From the NCBI GenBank assembly GCA_015200345.1, contig CP054187.1, positions 3,084,470 through 3,148,469 on the forward strand: DNA of 64,000 nt. Direction: 5' to 3'. The position numbers were made by a program, and so were the translations under genes. The notes beneath the pieces were generated by a model, which saw only the letters and a list, made by a program, of their open reading frames with translations, had not been told where the DNA came from and ran no database searches. The stretch comes from Planctomycetia bacterium (lineage in GTDB: Bacteria; Planctomycetota; Phycisphaerae; UBA1845; UTPLA1). Shown piece by piece: positions 23,926 to 32,900 of the stretch; the first letter of the stretch is position 1; every line of letters starts with the position of its first letter.

Positions 23926-26220
23926 ATGCACAACAAACGCCTGTGGCTGGCCTTCGGGAGCGTCGTGGTCGGGTCGTTCATGGTACTCGGGTACTTCGGA
24001 GTGGAGTTGTATCGCGCGGCGCCGCCGATCCCTTCGCGCGTGGTGACCACGAGCGGCGAGGTGCTGTTTACCGGGGCCGACATTCGCGATGGTCAGAACG
24101 TATGGCAGTCGATGGGTGGCCAGGAAGTTGGAAGCATCTGGGGTCACGGGGCGTACGTTGCGCCCGACTGGTCGGCCGATTGGTTGCATCGCGAGTGCGT
24201 GTGGTTGCTGGAGCATTGGGCGAGCCGGGATTATTCGACGACGTTCGATGCGTTGGCGGTCGAAGTTCAGGCGGCGCTCAAGCAGCGTTTGGCAACGGAG
24301 CTGCGCACGAACACATACGACCAGGCGCGCGATGAGCTCGTCGTCTCGCCGATTCGTGCGCAGGCGATCGCGGCCTTGAGCGCGCATTACGCATCGCTAT
24401 TTGGCGGTGCCCCGGAATTGGGCGAATTGCGCGAGGCCTATGCGATTCCCGCCAATGCGATCAAATCTCCGGAGCGCATGGAGAAGTTGAACGCATTCTT
24501 TTTTTGGGCCGCGTGGGCGTGCGGTACGAATCGGCCCGGAACGGATATTACGTACACAAATAACTGGCCGGCGGAGAGCCTGATCGGCAATCGGCCGACG
24601 GGGTCGATCGTGATCTGGTCGGTGGTGAGTTTCGTGTTGTTGCTGGCGGGCATCGCGGCGCTGGCGTGGTATTTCGCGTCGCAGCGTCAGAACGACCACG
24701 ACGACCATGCGGTGCCGGCGCGGGATCCGCTGCTGGCGCTCGATCCGACGCCGTCGATGCGTGCGACGCTGAAGTACTTCTGGACGGTGGCGGCATTGAT
24801 CGTGGCACAGGTGGGGCTGGGAGCGGTGACGGCGCACTACGGTGTGGAAGGGTCGGGGTTTTACGGATTCCCGCTGGCCGAGTACCTACCCTACGCGGTA
24901 ACGCGAACGTGGCACACTCAACTTGGGATTTTCTGGATCGCGACGGCTTGGCTGGCGACGGGATTGTTCATCGCGCCGGCCGTGTCGGGGCATGAGCCGC
25001 GTTTTCAAAAACTCGGCGTGAACGTCTTGTTTGTCTGCCTGCTGGTGATCGTCGTCGGATCGCTGGCGGGGCAATGGCTGGGCGTGCGGCAGCGGCTGGG
25101 GTACACGGCTAATTTCTGGTTCGGGCACCAGGGGCTGGAGTACGTGGATCTGGGTCGATTCTGGCAGTTGTTCCTGTTCGCGGGATTGTTTATCTGGCTG
25201 TTTCTGATGGGCCGTGCCATGTTACCGGCACTCAAGCGGCCCGGTGCAAACCGCAGCTTGCTGGGCATGTTCTTCCTGTCGTCGACGGCGATCGCGTTGT
25301 TCTACGGTGCGGGGTTGATGTGGGGCCGGCAGACCAATCTGGCGATCGTGGAGTACTGGCGATGGTGGGTCGTTCACCTGTGGGTCGAGGGCTTCTTTGA
25401 AGTCTTTGCCACCGTTGCCATCGCCTTTTTGTTCACGCGCATGGGTCTGCTTCGCGCTGCTACGGCCTCGGCGGCCGTCCTGTTCTCCAGCACGATTTTC
25501 TTGAGCGGGGGAATCATCGGAACGTTCCACCACCTGTACTTCACCGGAACGCCGACGGCCATTCTCGCGTTGGGCGCCACTTTCAGCGCACTGGAAGTCG
25601 TGCCGTTGGTGCTCATCGGCTTCGAGGCCTATGAAAACCTGACGTTGAGCCGCGCGCGACCTTGGGTGTCGGCCTATCGCTGGCCGATTTACTTCTTTGT
25701 CGCGGTGGCGTTCTGGAACCTGGTCGGCGCAGGGTTGTTCGGGTTTCTCATCAATCCGCCGATCGCGTTGTATTACATGCAGGGGCTGAACACGACGCCG
25801 GTGCACGGGCACACGGCGCTGTTCGGCGTGTACGGCATGCTGGGCATCGGGCTGATGCTGTTCTGTCTAAAAGGGCTGGCGACGCGGAAGGTCTGGAGGA
25901 CCGGTGTGCTGTCGTTCGCGTTCTGGTCGATCAACATCGGCTTGGCGTTGATGGTGCTGTTGAGCCTGTTGCCGGTCGGTCTGCTCCAGACCTGGGCGAG
26001 CGTCGACAAGGGGATGTGGTACGCGCGTTCGGCCGAATTCCTTCAGACGGATACGATGGAAACGTTTCGCTGGCTGCGCGTGATTGGTGATACCGTGTTC
26101 GCAGTGGGGGTCATGGCGCTGGGCTGGTTCGTGCTGGGCTTGAAGACCGGCTGGAGCCTGCGGGAGGAACTCGAAGCGACACTGGATGGGCTGCCGGCGC
26201 CGTCGCTGCCGGGGCGGTGA
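23926..26220 (+). CDS. norB: Quinol-dependent nitric oxide reductase (qNor, NorB/NorZ)
   Basis: A 764-residue single-subunit nitric oxide reductase reducing 2 NO to N2O in the membrane with electrons from quinol. The N-terminal segment (hydrophobic helix 8-28, then a periplasmic domain to about 220 with WQSMGGQEVGSIWGHGAYVAPDW) replaces the cytochrome c subunit of cNor. The catalytic heme-copper-oxidase-like part has about 12 further helices. Expected ligands are present: H330 (heme b), H484, H535 and H536 plus E488 (non-heme iron), H627 (heme b3) and H629 (heme b). It is monocistronic, ends at a strong terminator, and probably serves NO detoxification because no other denitrification gene is nearby. 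Confidence 0.95.
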   Translation: MHNKRLWLAFGSVVVGSFMVLGYFGVELYRAAPPIPSRVVTTSGEVLFTGADIRDGQNVWQSMGGQEVGSIWGHGAYVAPDWSADWLHRECVWLLEHWASRDYSTTFDALAVEVQAALKQRLATELRTNTYDQARDELVVSPIRAQAIAALSAHYASLFGGAPELGELREAYAIPANAIKSPERMEKLNAFFFWAAWACGTNRPGTDITYTNNWPAESLIGNRPTGSIVIWSVVSFVLLLAGIAALAWYFASQRQNDHDDHAVPARDPLLALDPTPSMRATLKYFWTVAALIVAQVGLGAVTAHYGVEGSGFYGFPLAEYLPYAVTRTWHTQLGIFWIATAWLATGLFIAPAVSGHEPRFQKLGVNVLFVCLLVIVVGSLAGQWLGVRQRLGYTANFWFGHQGLEYVDLGRFWQLFLFAGLFIWLFLMGRAMLPALKRPGANRSLLGMFFLSSTAIALFYGAGLMWGRQTNLAIVEYWRWWVVHLWVEGFFEVFATVAIAFLFTRMGLLRAATASAAVLFSSTIFLSGGIIGTFHHLYFTGTPTAILALGATFSALEVVPLVLIGFEAYENLTLSRARPWVSAYRWPIYFFVAVAFWNLVGAGLFGFLINPPIALYYMQGLNTTPVHGHTALFGVYGMLGIGLMLFCLKGLATRKVWRTGVLSFAFWSINIGLALMVLLSLLPVGLLQTWASVDKGMWYARSAEFLQTDTMETFRWLRVIGDTVFAVGVMALGWFVLGLKTGWSLREELEATLDGLPAPSLPGR

Positions 26221-26281
26221 ACCGGACTGATTCGTCGCGCGACCGCTGACTGGCGGCGCGATGACGCACCTGCTGAAAAAG

Positions 26282-26319
26282 AAACGGGGCGACGCGCTGG
26301 TTAGGCGGTCGCCCCGTTT
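26282..26319. terminator. Bidirectional Rho-independent terminator
   Basis: AAACGGGGCGAC pairs perfectly with GTCGCCCCGTTT over a 14-base loop, with A-rich and T-rich flanks on the two sides. It lies between the convergent norB and the HYR-repeat gene and can serve both. Confidence 0.8.
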
Positions 26320-26361
26320 TGAATCAATCCATTCCGCCGGTTGCTCGGCGGCGGGAAACGC

Positions 26362-28599
26362 TTACTCGTAGCAGCCCGGCGGGTCGCTGTTGCAATAAGC
26401 ATCCAGTTGATCCTTGAGGGCCAGCAGTTGGTTCTTGGTCGAACCCGTCGTGTTGCTGCCCGGCGGGTACTGGCACAGCTTCTGGTTCGCCGTGGTGACC
26501 ACGGAAGCGATGTTCCCGGGTTGCGAACCTTTGAGCAGGTTGAACTGGGTCGCAATGACGAACTTCGCCAGGTTGGTCGAAGCGTTGTTCGCGGCCTGTG
26601 TCCCGTTGGGGGTCTTGTTCGACAGGATATTCATGAGTTGCGTCTTGTTGTAGGTGACGCAACCGACCTGCAACGAATTCACTGGCCAGGCATTCGGATG
26701 GTTCTTCCAGTAGCCCGGTGTCTTGGGGCACGGACCGGCCGAGACGACGGTGATGCGCTGGGTGCACGTGACCTGGTTGCCGCAGCGGTCGCGGCTCTTC
26801 CAGGTGCGCGTGATGACCCGCGGGCAGCCGCAACTGTTCGACGAGTCGCAGTACGACAGCGTCGGGCACGGGTCGCAGTTGTCGCTGGTCGTGGCGTAGC
26901 CCGTGACGCACGGGTTCGTGCTCTGGCCGCAGGTCACGGTGATATCCGGCGGGCAGGTGATCGTCGGCGGTGTGTTGTCCACGATCGTGATGCGCTGCGT
27001 GCACGTGGTGGACATGCCGCAACTGTCGGTCGCACGCCAGACGCGATTGATGATCTTCGGGCAGTTGCCCGAGACAAAATCGCAGTAAGTCACGGCCGGG
27101 TTGGGGTCACAGGCGTCGTAGGCCGTGGCCGTGCCGGTGTTGCTGGGCGACGTGGACTGGCCGCACTGGAGCGTGACGTCCGGCGGACAAGTCAGCGTCG
27201 GCGCCGTGGCGTTGAGGATGACGATCAACTGCTCGCACTGCGAGGAGTTGCCGCACTCGTCGGTCGCGGTCCACGTTCGGGTGATCATGGCCAGCGCGGG
27301 GCAGGTGCCCTGGGACGGCTCGTCTTCGTAGGTCAGTTCCGGCGCGGCATCGCAGTTGTCGGCGATGGTCGGCGTGCCGGTGACGCTTGGATCCGTACTC
27401 TGGCCGCAGTTGACCACGGTCTCACCCGGACAAGTCAGGAACGTCGGGGCTACTTCATCGGTAATCGTGATGATCTGCGTGTTCGAAACGCTGTTGCCGC
27501 AGCCGTCGGCGGCCGTCCAGGTTCGCTCGATGACGCGATCGCCTGCGCACTCACCGGGGATTTCGTTATCAACGTAGGTGACGGTCGGAGCGGGGTCGCA
27601 ATCGTCATGTGCGCTGGCCTCGCCGGTGTGGGCCGGCAGGGTCGGCTCATCACACGAGAGATTGATATTGTCCGGGATCGACAGCGTCGGAGCATTCGAA
27701 TCGGTGATCGTGACGAGGGCCTCGCAAGTGGCGGGCGGAGAGACGCCGTCGCTGACCGACAGGAAAACGCTGCACGAGATGTTGCAGGTGCCTTGCGTGG
27801 TGATCGTGAGGGTCGGGTTGACGGCCGTTGGATCGCTGATGACCGCGTTGGGGCAGTCGGTGGACCAGGAGTAGGTCAACTGATCGGCATCGGGATCGTC
27901 CGACTGCGAGGCATCGAGCAGAATGGTTGTGACGCCGCCTGCACACTCGGCCTCGTAGGGGCCGTTGGCGGAGCAGAAGGGCGGTTGGTTGAGGCGCGGG
28001 ATCGGTGCGAGAAGGCCCTTGGCCTGGCCGTTGAAGTCCTGCTCGAAGGAGCCGACAAAGTTGGATTGCTCGGAGGTCAGGGTCACACCGATGTCCTTGT
28101 TGACAAAGAAGAGCGGTGCGAGCACGCCGCCGGTGACCTGGAATCGGAAGTCGAACTCGTCGGATGCCGTGCCGGTGTCCTGGTGGCCGAAGCCGAGGAC
28201 TTCGCCGGTCAGAAGGATGCCGGCGTAATCGACCGAACCGTTTCCATCGGCATCGACCTCGCCCTGGACGACGAGATCGTCACCGGGGATGCCGCTGGCG
28301 AGGTTGCCGAAGTTGTCGACCTGAATCGAGATCGAGAGGACCTCGTTCGGCGGCGAACCGGTCGGGTTGACCAGCCGCGGCGGGGTGGACGGCGAGAAGC
28401 GAATGGCGATCGGCGTCGAGACGACGCGGAAATTCTGACTGGCGGCGAAATACGATGTGGACGACGGCGCGGTCGAAACGTAGTTCAGCGAGGGAAATGA
28501 CCCGATCAGCGAGATGCCGAGCAAGGCCGCCAAACAGGCACTTGTGTAAAAGGCGCCGAGCAGCGCCGAGCCGACCGTTGTGCTTTTTCGAATACGCAT
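26362..28599 (-). CDS. Exported Cys-rich protein with PKD-like and four HYR-like tandem repeats
   Basis: A 745-residue exported protein; the ATG at 28599 follows AAGGAAAA and begins a hydrophobic signal segment (about 8-32). Domains in order: an N-terminal beta domain of unknown type (to about 200); a PKD-like domain with DASQSDDPDADQLTYSWS (about 215-305); four tandem repeats of about 75-80 residues, each with a CGQST-like opening, D-CDP or NCD centre, RTWTATD-CGN and a closing TQ-ITI strand (about 310-620), matching the HYR adhesion-type fold; and a C-terminal domain beginning TPGYWKNHPNAWP. The repeats carry six or so Cys each, probably disulfides. Likely surface or matrix protein. Confidence 0.8.
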   Translation of the reverse strand: MRIRKSTTVGSALLGAFYTSACLAALLGISLIGSFPSLNYVSTAPSSTSYFAASQNFRVVSTPIAIRFSPSTPPRLVNPTGSPPNEVLSISIQVDNFGNLASGIPGDDLVVQGEVDADGNGSVDYAGILLTGEVLGFGHQDTGTASDEFDFRFQVTGGVLAPLFFVNKDIGVTLTSEQSNFVGSFEQDFNGQAKGLLAPIPRLNQPPFCSANGPYEAECAGGVTTILLDASQSDDPDADQLTYSWSTDCPNAVISDPTAVNPTLTITTQGTCNISCSVFLSVSDGVSPPATCEALVTITDSNAPTLSIPDNINLSCDEPTLPAHTGEASAHDDCDPAPTVTYVDNEIPGECAGDRVIERTWTAADGCGNSVSNTQIITITDEVAPTFLTCPGETVVNCGQSTDPSVTGTPTIADNCDAAPELTYEDEPSQGTCPALAMITRTWTATDECGNSSQCEQLIVILNATAPTLTCPPDVTLQCGQSTSPSNTGTATAYDACDPNPAVTYCDFVSGNCPKIINRVWRATDSCGMSTTCTQRITIVDNTPPTITCPPDITVTCGQSTNPCVTGYATTSDNCDPCPTLSYCDSSNSCGCPRVITRTWKSRDRCGNQVTCTQRITVVSAGPCPKTPGYWKNHPNAWPVNSLQVGCVTYNKTQLMNILSNKTPNGTQAANNASTNLAKFVIATQFNLLKGSQPGNIASVVTTANQKLCQYPPGSNTTGSTKNQLLALKDQLDAYCNSDPPGCYE

Positions 28600-28778
28600 G
28601 TGTTTTTCCTTTTTTTTGTGCGCAGAGCGTGCGGAGTCAGACCGGCCGCGCGCGGGCGCGGACTCGTGCCTTTGATTCAACACAAATCAAGTCAGGTTTT
28701 CAGGCCCGTTTTTCTCCGGCCGGATATCCACCACGGCGTGCATGGTCCGCGGCGGACTCAACTCCAAGGCACCGTTGT

Positions 28779-29447
28779 TCAGTTCGCGGGAGATCGTCGT
28801 CGAACCAGAGCCAGCGCTGCCAGCCCGAAGAGGGCGAGCGCCGTCGGCTCGGGAATCGGCTTAATGTCAGATTGGCCGTTGCCAAATCCGGGGCCGAAGC
28901 CGCCGGTGTTGTCGAAGCTCGCGGCGAACGACCCGGTGAACGCGCCGCCGTAGTTGGCATCGAAGTCCAGGCCGATCAGCGTACCCGGTACGCCGTAGTA
29001 AGCCGGAATGGCCAGATCGCCGCCGGTCAGTTCAATCACGAATTCGAGGATATCGTAGTTCGCGGGCGTATCGCCAAAGCCAAAGGCCGCGACGGTCCCC
29101 GTGAGCAACGGATTGACCAGGCCGTACGTAATGCTGTTGAGCGTGACGCTGCCGGTGACGGAGAACGAGCCGCCCGGCGTGAGCACGCCGGTGTTGTCGA
29201 CCAACGCGCTCAAGAAGAAGTTGTAACCCGGGGCCAGGATGGGATTGTTCGGAACGATGCCGTCGTCCATCTGCTGCGCGAAACCCTGCGCCGAGAACGT
29301 TTGGGTGCCCGCGTTGTAATCCACGTCGATGAAGCCGACGGTGATATCCGGCGGCGGAAGGAACGTCAGACCGAGCAACGAGGCATTCGCCTCAATTGCA
29401 ATCGCCAGAACCAGAACAAAAGATGCAGCCCAATTGCGAACACGCAT
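28779..29447 (-). CDS. PEP-CTERM sorted exported protein
   Basis: A 222-residue exported protein. It has a signal peptide (MRVRNWAASFVLVLAIAIEANA) and ends with the sorting tail IPEPTALALFGLAALALV followed by RRR. The middle is a beta-rich domain with no enzyme motif. GAGGGGAAA before the ATG at 29447 is a good ribosome site, so this start is used rather than the one 14 codons upstream. This is the second PEP-CTERM protein of the window, encoded 180 nt downstream of the HYR-repeat gene start on the same strand. Confidence 0.85.
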   Translation of the reverse strand: MRVRNWAASFVLVLAIAIEANASLLGLTFLPPPDITVGFIDVDYNAGTQTFSAQGFAQQMDDGIVPNNPILAPGYNFFLSALVDNTGVLTPGGSFSVTGSVTLNSITYGLVNPLLTGTVAAFGFGDTPANYDILEFVIELTGGDLAIPAYYGVPGTLIGLDFDANYGGAFTGSFAASFDNTGGFGPGFGNGQSDIKPIPEPTALALFGLAALALVRRRSPAN

Positions 29448-29802
29448 TATCAGTTTCCCCTCTAATCGAAACCTGTTCCGTGCGGTCAACCGGCGACCTT
29501 GTGTCTGACCGGCACCGCTGTAAGTCTTTCCACTCCAACCTTACGCGAATTATCCTAATTCATTTCGGATACGGCTGTCAAGTCACACAAGGCAAGTTAT
29601 CTGGGCCGTCCGGCCGGATTCGCGTCACTGCCGGAGGTGGCTGGGTGTTGACACACAGAAACCATGGTATGTCCCTGTATGTGTATAATGAACATTAGAC
29701 TGATTTACTCGTCCTGTTCACATGATACGGCAGGATTTGAGCCGCGCAGTTTGTGCCGAATATCGGGCCTGGCGCGATCGATGCGACAGCCCATGGATCT
29801 GG
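29448..29802. other. Intergenic region, A+T-richer than its surroundings
   Basis: The stretch carries the upstream region of the PEP-CTERM gene. On the plus strand a TATAAT hexamer occurs at 29684-29689 without a well-placed -35. A short open frame from 29722 runs into the palindromic element at 29803; it has no recognisable product. Confidence 0.4.
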
Positions 29803-29910
29803 CTAAGTGAAGCCGAGATGAGCATTTACCTGCGGAACAGGCGTCTCGCCTGTGATTCACCCGCCGCGGCGGGTGCCACACCCTGTGAATCATTCTGCGG
29901 CTCCACTTAG
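29803..29910. repeat. MITE-like palindromic element, copy 1
   Basis: A 108-bp element whose ends are CTAAGTGAAGCCG and, on the other strand, CTAAGTGGAGCCG. Nearly the whole element is one imperfect palindrome, with inner hairpins ACAGGCG/CGCCTGT and CACCCGCCG/CGGCGGGTG. A second copy, about 90 percent identical by hand alignment, lies at 39503-39609. Both copies have TA just inside an outer C (left) and G (right), consistent with TA duplication at a CTAG target as in IS630-type transposition. The right border supplies the TAA stop of the adjacent minus-strand gene. Confidence 0.8.
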
Positions 29911-32900
29911 GGCAGCAGAAGGTCCACGAATGGCGGGATATCCGCTTCGGTGACCAGCCCGTCGCCCGTCAGATCGCCGGCGCAATAGGCCACTCCAGGT
30001 TGTCCGTCTCCCATGAGCAATTGCACGAACGCAGCGATGTCCAATCCGGTTACCGAATCATCGCCGTCAATATCACCGCTGCCGGTTGCGAAGACGGTGA
30101 CTTGAACGACGGCGCTCATCTCGGCACCGCACGCGCCAGTGACAACGCATTCGTAGTCGGCGGCTGTATCACCGGCCGTGGCGGGATTGATGGTCAAGGT
30201 GTCGGTGTCGGCGCCGGCGATGTTTCCGCCGTTCTGAATCGGCTCGCCGTTGCGCATCCATTGGAACGTCAGCGGCCCATCGCCGGTCGTGCTGGCGACG
30301 AGTTGGACGCTTGCACCGGCGCATGCAAGCGACTGTTCTGGTGCAACATCGACGGTCACGGGCGTCAACAAGTCGAGGGTCGCGGACGCGCTGATGAGGC
30401 TTCCGCAGGGGTTTGTAATCTCCACGTCGTAGTCGCCGGCATCGGCGGCGGTCACGGGATTCAGGACGAGCGCCGGCCCATGTTCGCCGGGAATGTTGAC
30501 GCCGCCCTTGCGCCATTTGTAGGACAACGGAGCCATGCCGATCGCCGTGACATTGAATTGCACGGAATCGCCCTCGCAGGCCGCGCTGCTCTGCGGCTGC
30601 TGCGTGATCGCGGGACCGGTTGAGGCCGGCTCGCAGGCGTCAAGAACACCGTTGGCGTTGCAATCGTGATCGCCGTAGGCAGTCGGACCGGTGATGCGAA
30701 GCTGGAACTCACCGGCGGACGTGCTCCATCCGGTGACGCGAATCCAATAGGCGGAGCCGGCCGTTACGTTGAGCGTGACTTGAGAACCGGAGCCGCCGCC
30801 GCAAAAGTCGTCGTCGCACACAAGTTCGTTCACCGTCGTTCCGGGGCAGCCGTCGTGAACGGACAGGATGCTGTCGTAGGTGCTGCCGCAAAGCGAGATC
30901 GTGGCCGCGCCATTGGATGCGGGGTCGTAGCGGAACCAGAGATCAGGCGGGGTCGCGCCGGTCTGATTGCAGGTGTCCTCGCCGTTGCTGGCAGCGCCGA
31001 TGGTTGAGCCGGTGTAGGTCACACCGGGCAGGACGCGCATGGCTTGTGGGCAGTCGTCGGCGGCGATGACGCCGGCGGCCAGGTCGCACGAGTCGATGAC
31101 GTTGTTGGCGTCGCAGTCCTGACCGGCGATTTCGCAGAGATCGACTACGCCGTTGACGTCGCAGTCGGTTCCGCCCGGTTCGCAGGTGTCCACGATGTTG
31201 TTGTTGTTGCAGTCTCGCTCGGGGTGGTCGATCAGCTCACACGCGTCGATTACGGTGTTATGGTTGCAGTCGTTGCCTTCCAGTTCGCAGGCGTCCAGCG
31301 TGTTGTTGCCGTTGCAGTCGAGCGCGGGGTTGGCGGCCAGTTCGCACACGTCGAGCAACTGATTGCCGTTGCAGTCGTTTCCTTCCAACTCCGTGATGTC
31401 CTCGACCATGTTGCCGTTGCAGTCGACGCCGGAGGGATCGATCGTGGCGGAAAACATGCCGCGGCCATGGGTGATGGCAATGAGCGTGTTGCTGCCCTTG
31501 AAGACCAGCTCGTCGACGGCGACGTTGGCCGGTCCGTCGTTGGAGCTGGACCACGTCTCGCCGTAATCGGTGGAAGCGAAGACGCCGATATCGGTGCCGA
31601 CGTAGAGCCAGCCGAGCAGGGCGGGGTGTAATACAATTGTATCAACCGGCGCGCGCGGCAGCGTCTGCGGGTCGCCCGGCTGGCCGGGGCCGGTGATCTT
31701 CGTCCAATTCGTGCCGCCGTCGGTGGTCTTCCACAGGTTGTCGGCCTCGTAGCCGGAGAAGCCGACATAGACGCGGTCGTGATTCGACGGGTCGATGGCA
31801 ATGCGCTTGCAGGTGCGGTTGGGGAGTTCGGGTGTGTTGGTATCGACGCGCGTCCAAGTGGGGCTGGCGTCGGTTCCGTTGGTGGTCTTGTACACGTTCC
31901 CGTTGTTGTGCCCGACCCAGATCAGGTCGGAGTTGCCCACGGCGACGGCAATGGCCGAGACGTTGCTGCCGATGGACGGCTTGATGATGAACCAATCCGG
32001 CGGGGAGTTCTTGACGTTGTTTGATCGCCAGAGATTGGCCGCGCCGCCCAGCAGCCGATCCGAGTTGTTCGGGTCGAGGATGAACGGCGCGATGAAGTTG
32101 GCCGCGCCGCTGCTGGCGTCGGTGAGCGGATTGGGTCCGCCGGCATAAATGGAACTGGACGAAAGACCGGCATTGGTGCTGCGGTGGATGCGTAGATACA
32201 CGTACTCGCCGTAGAAGTAATTCGGGTCGTTCTGATCCGCCGCGCAAAACCCGCCGTCGCCGCCGAACATGGCGGTCCAATTGAAGGAACCTGCCGTGCG
32301 GAGCGTGCCGTTGTCCTGCGTGCCGCCGACCAGGACGCCGGTGCTGTTGTTGACCGCGCCGCCGTAGAACTGGGTGATGGCGAGATTGTTGTTGAGGGCG
32401 ATCCAGCCGGTCGTGCCGGCGACGGTGTAGACGTTGTCGGTGCGATAGATGCCGCCGTCGTTTCCGAAATAGACGGTGCGATTGGACGTGCCGTTGAAGC
32501 CCGGATGCTCGACGATGACATGATGGTCGGCGTGCGCCGAGAGCGGCGCGCTGGCCCACTGGCTGATGCGCGTGAGGCTGCTGCCGCCGTTCGTGCTGCG
32601 CCAGGCATCGGGCCCGCCGCCGAGGACGATGGTGTTCGAATTGGTCGGATCGACCCAGATGGCGTTGTCGTACCAGCCCTGATTGCCGAGATAATTCGTC
32701 CCGGTGTTGCGCAGGGTGTAACTCTGTCCGCCGTTGGTGGATCGCCAGACTTCGCCGCCGTTGCGGTTGACGCTGGCGTAGACGGTGTTCGGCGAACCGC
32801 GCGCGTAGGCGACTTCGACGCGGCCGCCGCCGGACGTAATTCCCTGGGCTGTTTGCCAGGTCACGCCGCCGTCGGTGGAGTAGATCGCTGTTCCGGCGTT

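Noticed and set aside
29722-29910. Short plus-strand frame running into MITE copy 1
   Set aside because: 62 codons without ribosome site or recognisable product, half of it element sequence.
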